A program made the translations under genes and the position numbers. 64,000 bases of DNA from Albidovulum sp. (GTDB lineage Bacteria; Pseudomonadota; Alphaproteobacteria; Rhodobacterales; Rhodobacteraceae): assembly GCA_030837785.1 (NCBI GenBank), contig JAUQYA010000162.1:21205-85204 (forward strand), in the 5' to 3' direction. This document shows positions 1 through 8,417 of this stretch, piece by piece. Within the stretch, counting starts at the first letter, position 1; the number at the start of each line of letters is the position of its first letter. The notes beneath the pieces are model-generated. The model was not told the DNA's origin. It was given only the letters and a program-made list of their open reading frames with translations, and searched no databases.

Positions 1-1260
1 CTCGGCCAGCTGCCTCTCCAGGATCGACATGGAAATGCCGGTGGCGGTCTTGATCCGGGCGAGGATCTGGCGCTCGGGCAGCGGATCGAGCCCGGCCAGC
101 GCGAGGCGGCCGAGCAGGCTGGACAAGGTTGCCAGTTCGGGCGGGTTGGTCAGCGCCGCGGTGGCGGCGATGAGCGCATCGGCGGAGTTCTCGGCCGGAA
201 GGACCGGTGTCGGTGCAGCATCGTTGTCGGGCGCATCCGAACCGGCGTTGTAATCCTCGGCCCGCGCGCCGCGCATCAGATCGTCGTTGAAATCGTCGCC
301 ATGCAGCGGCAGCACGATCCGGTTCGGAATGTCGGCACGGTTCAGCCGGTCCGACAGCGTGGCGGCCGCCTGACGCCCGGCATCGCCCGCATCGGCGTAG
401 ATAGTGATGCGCGTTACGCCCTCGGGCCATTGGAACCGCGCCAGGCCATCGGCGGACAGCGCCGCCCAGACTGGCGTGCCGAAGAGCGCATGTGCCGCCA
501 GCGCGGTCTCGATGCCTTCCGCGACGCCAAGGTGGCCGTCCTCGGGCATGGGAAACAGCCGAATGGCGGCCTCCGCGACCGAGCCCAGCATCTTCTTGCC
601 GGCCGGGGCCTTGGCGCTGCCATCGTCAAGCAGGAAGGTGCGGTGGATGCCGGGCGCGCGATCACTGCTTGCGATCCGTGGCAATGCGATCAGCCCCGGC
701 CAGCCGCGCCGGCTGTCGAAATCCGGCAGGTCGGGGTGGAACAGGAGGTCCGGCGAGCCCGGGTCCGATAGCCCCCGCGCGCGCAGATAGGTCTCGCCCG
801 GCGTGCCGGCGAGCGGGACCGCACCGGCAAGCAGCCGGGCGATCTCGAGCGCGGGATCGCGCTTCAAGGGAGGTGGCGGTGGTGGCGCACGCCGTTCCGA
901 TGCACCGGGCGCGACGCCCGCGATATCCGCCGCCTCGGCAATCAGGGCGCGGCCCTCGAGCCCGGTCGCCTCCTCGATGGCGCTGATCGGGCCGCCGCCC
1001 TGATTGCCGTCGAAGTCGATCCAGTCGCCGGCATGCGGCCCGCGCAGGGTGATGACGCAGGAGCCCATCTTGTGCGGGGCGTCACCCCGGATATTCGCCA
1101 GCCGCCATTCGTCGCCCGACCGACGTCCATGCGGGAAGAGCCGCGGCACCCAATGTTCGGCGGTGTCGCGCAGCCGCTGGACGATCAGGTCCAGATCGTA
1201 GCGGTCCGGCTGCTGATAAAGCGGTCGGACGTCATTGAGGTCGATGACCGCAGCACTCAC
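1..1260 (-). CDS. Phage-type Toprim primase (3' end off the left edge)
   Basis: This is the last gene of the minus-strand replication module; about 420 codons are visible and it continues past base 1. The N-terminus has a primase-like core (motif GSCVITLRGPHAGDWIDFDGNQGG), and the middle contains a Toprim-like segment with VAEGIETALAA followed by ITIYADAGDAGRQAA, where the acidic residues would bind metal. This layout is typical of phage or ICE primase or primase-helicase proteins. I chose the GTG at 1260 because it overlaps the stop of a 14-codon leader by four bases (GTGA). The function, priming of element DNA replication, is inferred from the family. Confidence 0.8.
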   Translation of the reverse strand, partial: MSAAVIDLNDVRPLYQQPDRYDLDLIVQRLRDTAEHWVPRLFPHGRRSGDEWRLANIRGDAPHKMGSCVITLRGPHAGDWIDFDGNQGGGPISAIEEATGLEGRALIAEAADIAGVAPGASERRAPPPPPPLKRDPALEIARLLAGAVPLAGTPGETYLRARGLSDPGSPDLLFHPDLPDFDSRRGWPGLIALPRIASSDRAPGIHRTFLLDDGSAKAPAGKKMLGSVAEAAIRLFPMPEDGHLGVAEGIETALAAHALFGTPVWAALSADGLARFQWPEGVTRITIYADAGDAGRQAAATLSDRLNRADIPNRIVLPLHGDDFNDDLMRGARAEDYNAGSDAPDNDAAPTPVLPAENSADALIAATAALTNPPELATLSSLLGRLALAGLDPLPERQILARIKTATGISMSILERQLAE

Positions 1261-1301
1261 TGGAACGCCTCCGATTGCGGCTCACGGGACAGGGTCTTCA
1301 T
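1257..1301 (-). CDS. Possible 14-aa leader peptide coupled to the primase
   Basis: A very strong ribosome binding site (AAAGGAGGG, four bases before ATG) precedes a 14-codon reading frame, MKTLSREPQSEAFQ. Its TGA overlaps the GTG start of the primase gene. The primase start itself has no good Shine-Dalgarno, so the little frame may serve for translational coupling. No homology is recognised. It could instead be an artefact of a wrongly placed primase start, but the two frames differ. Confidence 0.4.
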   Translation of the reverse strand: MKTLSREPQSEAFQ

Positions 1302-1327
1302 GGATCCCTCCTTTCGCGACGGTGACA

Positions 1328-2647
1328 TCAGGCCAGCAGCACGAGCCCGCGCTCGGCCCGGGTGATCGCGGTGTAAAGCCAGCGGCGGCGGTCGAGATCG
1401 CTTCGGCCCAGCCCGTCGTCCCAGACGATGACGTTCTCCCATTGCGAGCCCTGCGCCTTGTGGGCGGTGATCGCCCAGCCGAAGGTCGCCTCGGTCAGCA
1501 GGCGCTTCTCCCGGTAATCGCGGTCATGGCGCTTGCCGTCATAGGCGACATGATCCTCGAAATGGCCCTTGTAGATGCGCAGGCGTCCGGGGCGGCCATC
1601 GCTGTCGAGGGGGGCAACGCGGCGCCCGTCCTCGTCATGGACCACGGCCGAGAAATAGAGGCTGCCCTCGTCGACGATATCCTCGAGCGTGAGGAACATG
1701 CCGTTGATCAGCCCGAGGTCGTTCTGGTTCTTCAGGCAGATGATCTTCTCGGTTGCCCCGGTCGGCAGCCAGGTGCCGCCAAGCCCCGCCGCGGCGCGCA
1801 TGGCGTTGTTGATCTGCAGCCGCGTGGCGTTCAGCCCCCAGATCAACTGGCCGCCGCGCAGCGCCTGTTCCGGGGTGATGTCGCCCTTGCGCAGCTTTGC
1901 CACATGGGTGTCGTAGTTGCCGAAGCCGATGGGCTCGCCCATGCGCGCCATGGTGGCCAGGCGGATGATCGCGCTTTCCGCCGCCTGGCGGTGGATCTCG
2001 GTCAGCATGACGTCAGGCGCATCGCGGGTGAAGGCGCCTTCGCCCTTGATCGGCGGCAGCTGGCCGGGATCGCCAAGCACAAGGATCGGCTTGCCAAAGC
2101 TCATCAGGTCGCGTGCCATCTCCTCGCCGACCATCGACACCTCGTCGAGCACGATCAGCTTGGCATCGGCGGCATCGCTCTGCGGGTTCAGCGCAAAGCG
2201 GGGATGTTTCATCGCCGAAAGCGCCTGGCGCATCGCCTCGATGGCGGCCTTGGCTGTGGTCTGCTCGAAGCCGGTCAGACGTCGGGCGGCAGTCTCGGCC
2301 TCCTGAACCTTTTTCGCCGCCGCCTCGATCTCCGCCTCGGTCGCCTCGATCACCGAATAGATCAGGCTGTGGATGGTGCGCGCCGGCGTGCCCTTGCGGG
2401 TCAGCACCAGCGCCGCCTTGCCGGTGAAGGTGGCGGTGACCACACCCGGCATGCAGCGCCCATCCTTCGCGCCGCGATGGGGCGAGAGGCCGAGCTCGTC
2501 GAGGGCGAATTTCAGCACAGTGGATTTTCCGCTGCCGGCATAGCCGAAGAGGCGGAACACCTGCTGCTCATGGCTGCGGGTCTCGAACCAGTCGCGGATT
2601 GCGGCAATGGCGGCGGCCTGCGCCGCCGAGGGGGTGAAATCACTCAT
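1328..2647 (-). CDS. RecD/UvrD-like DNA helicase (phage type)
   Basis: The 439-aa protein is an SF1 helicase. Walker A is GYAGSGKST near residue 35, Walker B is LIVLDEVSMVGEE, and the C-terminus has the UvrD_C_2 signature (TAHKAQGSQW followed by LYTAITRAE). Short single-ATPase proteins of this type occur in phage replication modules and probably unwind DNA at the fork or during recombination. The ATG at 2647 is preceded by AAGGAC and overlaps the stop of the upstream gene by 8 bases; the frame is open further upstream, but that part lies inside the neighbouring gene. Confidence 0.88.
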   Translation of the reverse strand: MSDFTPSAAQAAAIAAIRDWFETRSHEQQVFRLFGYAGSGKSTVLKFALDELGLSPHRGAKDGRCMPGVVTATFTGKAALVLTRKGTPARTIHSLIYSVIEATEAEIEAAAKKVQEAETAARRLTGFEQTTAKAAIEAMRQALSAMKHPRFALNPQSDAADAKLIVLDEVSMVGEEMARDLMSFGKPILVLGDPGQLPPIKGEGAFTRDAPDVMLTEIHRQAAESAIIRLATMARMGEPIGFGNYDTHVAKLRKGDITPEQALRGGQLIWGLNATRLQINNAMRAAAGLGGTWLPTGATEKIICLKNQNDLGLINGMFLTLEDIVDEGSLYFSAVVHDEDGRRVAPLDSDGRPGRLRIYKGHFEDHVAYDGKRHDRDYREKRLLTEATFGWAITAHKAQGSQWENVIVWDDGLGRSDLDRRRWLYTAITRAERGLVLLA

Positions 2648-3392
2648 GTCCTTGAACCTCGACTGTATAATCCTTGACCACGCCGCCACGGGTCGGATCG
2701 CCGACCTCGCATTGGCGCACGAAGACGCGCCGGCCATCGGCCAGCTGGCGCCAGTGACCGCGGCGCAGATGCCAGCGCGGGCTGGCATGACTGCCGCCCT
2801 GCGGCGGGGTGGCGGCGCGCAGGCGGTCTGGGTCGATGGCGACCTGATGCCAGATCCAGCCGCGCACGCCCTCGCGGGCGAAGGGCTTGCGGCGTGCAGG
2901 GGCCACCCGTTGCTCGCGCGCGTGGCCGGCAGATGCGAGGATCGCGAGGCCGCGCCAGACGATGGCGGCCGCAGCCTCGCCGGACTGCTCGATCATGTCA
3001 TTGTCGGCAAGCGCCGGATTGGCCTCGAACTCGGCAATGCCACCGTCGGCGATCCGGACGTGAACATGGACATCGGTCCAGCGACGCGGATTGCGCCAAA
3101 GCGCAAGCCAGACCGCATCGACACCATCGGGGCGCTGGCGGGCATAGACGATCTGGCTGCGGATGGTCGGCCCGTGGTCGCGCAGCTCGAAGATCGTGTT
3201 GGGGTGCGGGAGCCGCTGCGGCCCGGCGGCCAAGCGGCGGGCAAGCGTATCGACCTCGTCGGAATCGAACCCGGCCTGGTCGGCAAAATGCCAGACCGGC
3301 GCGAACTCGAAACCGTCGAGCAGGTCTGCCTTCCAGAACCGCGCGCGGTGCGTGCGGACGATGCGTTTGAGGGCATAGGCATCGGGGATCAT
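2640..3392 (-). CDS. Phage-module protein of unknown function (250 aa)
   Basis: I do not recognise a family. The protein is soluble, rich in Trp, Arg and His (WTDVHVHVRIADGG; RGWIWHQVAIDPDRLR), and has no signal peptide or membrane segment. It overlaps the PD-(D/E)XK gene upstream by 4 bases and the helicase gene downstream by 8, so it is translated with them and probably serves the same DNA-processing module. A nucleic-acid-binding role is a guess from position only. Confidence 0.72.
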   Translation of the reverse strand: MIPDAYALKRIVRTHRARFWKADLLDGFEFAPVWHFADQAGFDSDEVDTLARRLAAGPQRLPHPNTIFELRDHGPTIRSQIVYARQRPDGVDAVWLALWRNPRRWTDVHVHVRIADGGIAEFEANPALADNDMIEQSGEAAAAIVWRGLAILASAGHAREQRVAPARRKPFAREGVRGWIWHQVAIDPDRLRAATPPQGGSHASPRWHLRRGHWRQLADGRRVFVRQCEVGDPTRGGVVKDYTVEVQGHE

Positions 3393-4186
3393 GGCCGCTC
3401 ACCCCAGCACCTTGCAGCCCAGGCACAGGGCGCGTGCCATTTGCCGGCGGCCATGCCGCCGCGACAGACGACGGCCGTGGGCTCGGTGGCGGCGCGCGGC
3501 AGCCACTCGCCGGCCTCGGATGCCTGCACGACCGTGACGGCGCGGTCGGACATCTCCTGCGCCAGCCGCGCGTCGAAGGGCACCAGCTCGCTGTGCAGTT
3601 CCATCGTGTCGCGGTTCAGCGCGGTGAAGAGCGCGGGCTGCGGCAGGTCGAGATAGGCCTGATAGAGCGCGATCTGGGCGGCATAGACAGGCCGGGCGAG
3701 GCTGATCCCGCGCTTGACCACATCCTTCCAGCTCGATGCGCCGAGCGCCTTGTTTTCCCAGAGCGCGGGATAGTCCATGGCGACGGGGCCGGAGACGAGG
3801 CAGCCGTCGATATGGCCCTTGAACCGGCCGCCGAGGGCCGCAAAGCCGAACTGGCGGCCATCGGGGCGCTCGGTGCGCAGGTCGAACCCGGCGATGCGGA
3901 ACCAGCCGGCGACAATATCCTCGGCCCGATGGCCCGCCTCGAAAATGCGCAGGGTCTTCGGCGCGAACCCCTGACCCTCGTCCTTGGGTAGGCCGAGAAA
4001 ATCATACTGGATCTGGCGCAGGCAGTCGCGCCCCAAACCCGATGAGCTGACATAGGTCCGGGGCCGTTCGGCGCGATTGCGCGCCACCAGGGCGGTGTCG
4101 ATGGCGGCCGAGATGGCCTCGACAATCGGCGGGCGCGGCAGATTGGCGCCATAGAGGCAGCCCGAGCCATGATTTAGGTCGATCAT
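3389..4186 (-). CDS. PD-(D/E)XK nuclease family protein
   Basis: The 265-aa protein looks like a Cas4/RecB-like nuclease of phage recombination modules. An N-terminal Cys motif (GLGRDCLRQIQYDFLG) is followed by an E-rich helix (EAGHRAEDIV), then HIDG and LWENKA, which fit the D...E-x-K catalytic core, and a QIALYQAYL helix typical of the RecB clade. It presumably resects or trims element DNA ends. The ATG overlaps the stop of the preceding small gene (ATGA). The C-terminal tail holds Cys residues that could complete an Fe-S or zinc site, but this is not certain. Confidence 0.75.
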   Translation of the reverse strand: MIDLNHGSGCLYGANLPRPPIVEAISAAIDTALVARNRAERPRTYVSSSGLGRDCLRQIQYDFLGLPKDEGQGFAPKTLRIFEAGHRAEDIVAGWFRIAGFDLRTERPDGRQFGFAALGGRFKGHIDGCLVSGPVAMDYPALWENKALGASSWKDVVKRGISLARPVYAAQIALYQAYLDLPQPALFTALNRDTMELHSELVPFDARLAQEMSDRAVTVVQASEAGEWLPRAATEPTAVVCRGGMAAGKWHAPCAWAARCWGERP

Positions 4187-4398
4187 TGCTCGCGCTCCCA
4201 GAATCCGCCGGCCTGCGCGATGCAGGTCAGCTTGTGGAACTGGGCCTCCGTCAGCCGGGCGCGGGCGCCGAAACGCGCGAGCTTCTCGCGCAGGCTGTCG
4301 CAGAACTCGATCTCGAACTCGGTGACGGCGTTCTCGGTGGCGGAGTCCAGAAGCCCCGCCCAGCTGCAGGGTGCCACTTCGTCATTCAGGTCGATCAT
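4183..4398 (-). CDS. Small phage-module protein (71 aa)
   Basis: This is an unrecognised small acidic protein with one amphipathic helical stretch (EFEIEFCDSLREKLARFG). Its N-terminus MIDLND is nearly identical to that of the next gene (MIDLNH) and to the primase start (VIDLND). It has a 4-base overlap with the downstream nuclease gene, so it is very likely translated, probably as an accessory factor of the replication or recombination module. Confidence 0.62.
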   Translation of the reverse strand: MIDLNDEVAPCSWAGLLDSATENAVTEFEIEFCDSLREKLARFGARARLTEAQFHKLTCIAQAGGFWEREQ

Positions 4399-4408
4399 GG
4401 TGCGTCCC

Positions 4409-4780
4409 CTAGAATGGAATTTCGTCGTCGAGGGCGGTTCCAGTGCGTTCCTTCCGCGCGGCCTGGTCCTGCATGCTGTCGACGTAGCCGGTGACGGCGG
4501 CCTCGATCAGGCGGTCGATCTCGGCCGCGGTGCGATTGAAGAAGGGTTCCATCAGCCCGAGGTCGGTCAGGGCTTCGGCGAAGAGCATCCGCGCATCGCG
4601 GATCGCCTGTGTCTCGCGGGCGGTCTTGTCGATCATGCCATTCATCCTTTGGGCGATTGCGCTGCCCGCGTCCTGACAGCGGCGCGAGCAGAAGCGGTAA
4701 TGGGGGAAGCGGTCCCAGCGCAGGCGGTGGCAGTAGCCGAAGCCGCGGGCCTCGCGGGCGCAGACCGCGCAGGGCGTCAC
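4409..4780 (-). CDS. Cys-cluster (zinc-binding) phage protein, DUF6511-like
   Basis: Using the GTG at 4780 gives 123 aa starting VTPCAVCAREARGFGYC. The spacing CxxC...C...FCSRRCQ looks like a small zinc ribbon at the N-terminus, followed by a helical C-terminal half. It resembles the DUF6511 family of phage proteins as I remember it, which I could not verify. The GTG overlaps the TGA of the upstream 96-aa gene by four bases, which decides the start over the longer frame that would run through that gene. Confidence 0.6.
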   Translation of the reverse strand: MTPCAVCAREARGFGYCHRLRWDRFPHYRFCSRRCQDAGSAIAQRMNGMIDKTARETQAIRDARMLFAEALTDLGLMEPFFNRTAAEIDRLIEAAVTGYVDSMQDQAARKERTGTALDDEIPF

Positions 4781-5067
4781 CCGAGCAAGAGCAGCGCGAT
4801 CGGGTCCTCTCGGGGCCAATCCTGCCGGTTCAGGCGTTCCGACTGCAGGACGATCCAGCGCGAGATCGCGCTCACCGCCATGGCCTCGAGGTCGCCGAGG
4901 GTAAGGCTTGCGACGGGTTGGTGCAGTCTTCCTCGGGCCTCGAGCCATTTGCCGATCTCCGGCGCGGCCTCGCGCGTGACCTGCGCCTGCCACTGGTCTG
5001 CCTCGCAGGGCGGGCGCGAAGCCTTGTCGGAGCTGCGCGCCCGCCGTCGGGGTCTTGCCTCAGCCAT
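4777..5067 (-). CDS. Small phage-module protein (96 aa)
   Basis: I do not recognise this protein. It starts with a basic segment (MAEARPRRRARSSDK), followed by helices rich in Trp (DQWQAQVTREAAPEIGKWLEARG) and an ISRWIVLQSERLN segment. The ATG at 5067 overlaps the end of the upstream gene by 8 bases and its stop overlaps the GTG of the Cys-cluster gene, so it is sandwiched in the operon and most likely real. A DNA-binding role is suggested only by its basic start. Confidence 0.6.
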   Translation of the reverse strand: MAEARPRRRARSSDKASRPPCEADQWQAQVTREAAPEIGKWLEARGRLHQPVASLTLGDLEAMAVSAISRWIVLQSERLNRQDWPREDPIALLLLG

Positions 5068-5845
5068 TGAGCCAGGCGGGCATGCCGGGCGCTGCCGCCG
5101 GGGTCGGCTGCGGCGACGGGGTGACCGGGGCGGGCACCGGTGCAGCTGCAGCGGGAGCGGCGGGTTGCGCGCCCCAGTTCGGTGCCGCGGGTGCCGGTTG
5201 CGCCGCGCCCCATGCCGGTGCGGATGCCGATGTCTGGGCCGGTGTCTGGGCCTGCCAGCCCGGCGGCGTGGCTCCCGCGGTCTTGCGCGGCGGGGCGTTG
5301 ACGGGATCGGGCGGCACGCTTTCACCGCGCATGATCGGCCCATGCTGCGGCTCGTCGGGCAGAACGACATTGGCGATGCGGTTCTGGTCGCGATATTGCG
5401 GGTTGGAGGCGGGCTCGACCATGATCCGGGCGGCGAAGGTGATGCCGTCGAGATGCTTGAGCCCGGGCAGCACCCGTTTGGCCTTGGCGGCAGGGCTTTC
5501 GTCCTTGGGGTCCAGCCCGAGAGCGATGTCAACCATGGCGCGAAAGGTGGATTTCGAGATCTTCCAGCCGATCGACTGGCCCTTCTCGTCAACCTTGCCA
5601 CCGGCCACGGTGAAGCTCTGCCAGAACTTGCGCCGGGCATGGGGGCCGTCGACCACGGTGAATTCGCAGTCGAGCATCTTCGCGTCGCTCGATTGCGACG
5701 CCTTCAGCAGCCCCGCATCCATCGGCGTGGCACCATTGACCCCGGCCGGGCGGATGGTCAGCCGCACCTTCGCGAAGGTGCCGTCGGGGATCAGCTCGCC
5801 GATGGGGGCCATCTGCGGCTGGGCGTCGTTCAGATCGTAGCTCAT
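5060..5845 (-). CDS. SSB-like / DUF669-like phage protein
   Basis: The 261-aa protein has a beta-rich core of about 180 residues (GELIPDGTFAKVRLTIRP, then DCEFTVVDGPHARRKFWQSF) and a C-terminal tail of about 80 residues made mostly of Pro and Ala, ending in a short hydrophobic tip (MPAWLNG). A folded core plus disordered tail is the plan of phage single-strand DNA-binding proteins, and the core resembles DUF669-type proteins. It lies next to a Sak4-like ATPase gene, a common SSB neighbour. I chose MSYDLND at 5845 (GAAAGGAC upstream) over an extension of 17 residues. Confidence 0.65.
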   Translation of the reverse strand: MSYDLNDAQPQMAPIGELIPDGTFAKVRLTIRPAGVNGATPMDAGLLKASQSSDAKMLDCEFTVVDGPHARRKFWQSFTVAGGKVDEKGQSIGWKISKSTFRAMVDIALGLDPKDESPAAKAKRVLPGLKHLDGITFAARIMVEPASNPQYRDQNRIANVVLPDEPQHGPIMRGESVPPDPVNAPPRKTAGATPPGWQAQTPAQTSASAPAWGAAQPAPAAPNWGAQPAAPAAAAPVPAPVTPSPQPTPAAAPGMPAWLNG

Positions 5846-5864
5846 TGTCTGTCCTTTCTCGGGA

Positions 5865-6722
5865 TCAGGAGGTGATTGCGGGTTGGGCGGGAACACGACC
5901 GTCGATGCGGGCGAGCAGCGCGCCCAGATCGGGGGGCTCGGTCACATCGAGCCGTCCGGAGCGGTCCTTGGCGGGAAGGCCCCAGGGGTTGCCGGAACGG
6001 CAGACGAGGCGGCGTTCGGAGGCGGTCTCATCCAGCACCCAGCCGCCTTCGGCATCGCGGGCGAAGAGCTGCATCGAGACCACCTGATCGACGACGCCGG
6101 GCAGTTCGCGGCCGGCCTTCGAGCCTTCCATCTGCGGCTGCCAGGTGACGGTGCCGAACTCGTCGGTGACCTTTTCCAGCACGCCGACGAAGATCACCGT
6201 CTTGCCGCGCGCATGCTGAAGGTGCTTCAGCGCCTGGATCACCTCGCGGCCCAGAAGCCCGTAGGCGCCGCGGACATCGGGCTTGCCGGTGCGGTCCGAG
6301 AACGCCTCGGGCTGCTGGCGGGCATAGGCCATCGCCTGGCGCGTCAGATCGGTGATCGAGTCGACGAAGATGATGCGCCGCGAAGCGAGGAAAGCCTCGA
6401 TGCCGCTGCCCTTATGCTGGGCCTGCAGCCAGGCATGGCGTTCGGTGCCGTACCAGGACTGCGGATGCTGCGCCGGGTCCGGCCCGCCGATCAGCACGAC
6501 CAGATCGCGGAAATCGGCGAAGCTGCGCACCGGGATCGAGGCGCCGCGCCAGTCCTGCACCGATTTCATGCCGGCCTCGAGGTCGAGGCACACTGTTTCC
6601 CCGGCCGGCAGCGTCTTCAAAAGCGTGGTCTTGCCGACGCCGGGCGGGCCGAAGATCGCCAGCGAGGTCTTGTTCTCGGCCGCCGAGAGGCGTTCGTCGG
6701 CGGTGATGATGCGGAAAGTCAT
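5865..6722 (-). CDS. Sak4-like RecA-fold ATPase (phage annealase/NTP-binding)
   Basis: The 285-aa protein has Walker A GPPGVGKTT at residues 25-33 and a Walker B-like strand IIFVDSITDLT near residue 105. The pattern LGREVIQALKHLQHARGKTVIFVGVLE matches the AAA_24/Sak4 class of phage nucleotide-binding proteins. These are minimal RecA-like proteins that help single-strand annealing together with an SSB, and the SSB-like gene follows immediately. The start at 6722 is an ATG with GGAGAACACC upstream. Confidence 0.8.
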   Translation of the reverse strand: MTFRIITADERLSAAENKTSLAIFGPPGVGKTTLLKTLPAGETVCLDLEAGMKSVQDWRGASIPVRSFADFRDLVVLIGGPDPAQHPQSWYGTERHAWLQAQHKGSGIEAFLASRRIIFVDSITDLTRQAMAYARQQPEAFSDRTGKPDVRGAYGLLGREVIQALKHLQHARGKTVIFVGVLEKVTDEFGTVTWQPQMEGSKAGRELPGVVDQVVSMQLFARDAEGGWVLDETASERRLVCRSGNPWGLPAKDRSGRLDVTEPPDLGALLARIDGRVPAQPAITS

Positions 6723-6823
6723 GGTGTTCTCCGAAGGATTGGAAGCTGCGCGGCGGCGGGGGTGACCGGGTGCCGAAGGGGAACCTGCCCGGCGTTGCCG
6801 ACCGGGCGTCCCGCCGCCGCGCG

Positions 6824-7342
6824 TTACCGGTCTCGGGTCTCGAGCCGGAACACGGGTTTGCCGGTGGTCTCGCTGCGCGCCGAGGCGAAACCCTCGCGCA
6901 TCGCCTCGGGCCAGGCGCCGAAGCGGCGCTCGGGCACGCGGTAGGCGATCTCGAGATACTCGGTTGGATCGTCGCCGGATGCGGCGATGCGCGCGGCCAT
7001 GGTGGCCAGCCGGTCCTGATCCCAGGACACCTTCTTCGGCAGATCGGCGATGACGGTGATGCCGTCGTCCTCGATCCGCACCGTGCCCGAAGTCTTGCCC
7101 TGCGCGGCGCGTTCGGCCTCGGTCGCGGCCCCGTAACGTTGGCCGATCCCGGCCTCCAGCCGGTCCCGCAACCGCTTGACGCGCGTGGTTTCCGCCAGCG
7201 CCGTCTCCTGCAGGGCGAGCAACATGTCCGGCGGCAGGGCGGCGATATCGCCGATGGCGAGGCGGTCGAGGTCGTCGAGACCGGGGGTGTTGGCGAGTTG
7301 CGGCATGGCGAAAGATCCGATGAAGGGGATGGGCGCGGCCAT
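6824..7342 (-). CDS. Phage-module protein of unknown function (172 aa)
   Basis: There is no recognised family. The central part is helical (LPPDMLLALQETALAETTRVKRLRDRLEAG) and may be coiled coil; the second half contains VRIEDDGITVIADLPKKVSWDQDRL. Similar proteins accompany Sak4-like genes in alphaproteobacterial prophages, in my recollection. The ATG overlaps the stop of the preceding gene by one base (TGATG), so translation is coupled. About 100 bases separate it from the Sak4-like gene. Confidence 0.65.
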   Translation of the reverse strand: MAAPIPFIGSFAMPQLANTPGLDDLDRLAIGDIAALPPDMLLALQETALAETTRVKRLRDRLEAGIGQRYGAATEAERAAQGKTSGTVRIEDDGITVIADLPKKVSWDQDRLATMAARIAASGDDPTEYLEIAYRVPERRFGAWPEAMREGFASARSETTGKPVFRLETRDR

Positions 7343-7689
7343 CAGGCGGCCACGGGTTCAGCAATCAGCCGGGCCATTGAGACCGGCGCATTGCGGGGCT
7401 TGGTCCGCGCGATGGCGAGATAGGCGAAGCGGTCCGGGCCGAGGCGCACCTGCACCAGGTGGACCAGTGCGGCGTCGAAGGCGCGGTAGGCGGCACTGGC
7501 CAGCGCCCCGAGCCTGCGGCGCTCTGGCTCCGGCAGGGTCGAGATCGCTGCCGTCGTGTCGATGCCGAGGAAGCCGCGATGGTATTCCAGCCGGTCGCCG
7601 GGCATGGCCTGACCGATCCAGGCGCAGAATTCGATGTCGGTCAGTGGCCGGGGCCGGATCGGGGTGAATGCGATGGCGGGCATGAACAT
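7342..7689 (-). CDS. Small phage-module protein (115 aa)
   Basis: This is an unrecognised protein with an N-terminal motif ready to form a short fold (LTDIEFCAWIGQAMPGDRLEYHRGFLG), followed by a helical segment and a hydrophobic strand (LVQVRLGPDRFAYLAIA). A strong AGGAGG stands five bases before the ATG at 7689; an internal ATG six bases later is also possible. It is the second gene of the minus-strand module after the sigma-like factor. Confidence 0.65.
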   Translation of the reverse strand: MFMPAIAFTPIRPRPLTDIEFCAWIGQAMPGDRLEYHRGFLGIDTTAAISTLPEPERRRLGALASAAYRAFDAALVHLVQVRLGPDRFAYLAIARTKPRNAPVSMARLIAEPVAA

Positions 7690-7711
7690 GGTCTCCTCCT
7701 TTCCCCTCTAC

Positions 7712-8305
7712 TCACCCCGCCTGCGAACCGTCCCACCGCGCCCCGAGCCCGCGCATGGCGAGGTCGAGCCGCAGCCGGGCGATGTGGCGGTAGAGGGCGG
7801 AGCGGGAGATGCCGGTCTGGCCGACGATCTCGGCGATGGCGCAGCTGCCAAGTGCGGCGCAGAGGTTGCGGGCCTCCTCGGGCAGATCGTCGAGCGCGCG
7901 GGCGAGGTCGTGGCGAAGCTCGGCATCCCCGGTCGCGCAGGGGTCCTGGCCGTGCCAGGCCGCCAGCCCGTCGGCTTCCGCCAGCAGGCAGCCCAGCGGT
8001 TCGGTCCCGCCGGCAACGGGCATGTCCAACGACAGCATCGTCCCGCCCTGCGCCCGGCGCTGACGGTGATGGCGCATCGCGATCCGCGAGGACTGGTTGC
8101 GCAGGACGATGCCCGCGAAAGCGCCGATGCCGCCGCGGCGGGCGTCGAAGCCGGGCAAGCGGCAGATCAGATCGACCAGAAGGTCCTGGCGGAGATCGTC
8201 GAGATCGGCGGCGGGCAGCACCAGCTTGCGGTGCAGGCGGCGCGCGGCAACGGCCGCTTCGTCGATCAGGGTGGCAAGGTCGGCGGGGGAAAGCGGGGGA
8301 TGCAT
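7712..8305 (-). CDS. Phage-encoded sigma-70-like factor
   Basis: The 197-aa protein has a region-2-like segment near residues 25-75 (DDLRQDLLVDLICRLPGF ... GAFAGIVLRNQSSRIAMRHHRQ) and a C-terminal region-4 HTH (EIVGQTGISRSALYRHIARLRLD). It is shaped like an ECF sigma factor and is the first gene of the operon that reads into the replication module, so it may direct transcription of element genes. The ATG at 8305 follows a purine-poor leader; longer starts run into low-complexity sequence. Confidence 0.75.
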   Translation of the reverse strand: MHPPLSPADLATLIDEAAVAARRLHRKLVLPAADLDDLRQDLLVDLICRLPGFDARRGGIGAFAGIVLRNQSSRIAMRHHRQRRAQGGTMLSLDMPVAGGTEPLGCLLAEADGLAAWHGQDPCATGDAELRHDLARALDDLPEEARNLCAALGSCAIAEIVGQTGISRSALYRHIARLRLDLAMRGLGARWDGSQAG

Positions 8306-8417
8306 GTCGTGAAGCCTCGGAACATCATTGCTGTTGTTCCCAGACTGCCGGACCCGGCATCGCTTCCGGTGTGTTTGGCGTGTGGTTGTTGTGTGCGGAT
8401 AATGTGTGTCGCGGGCG

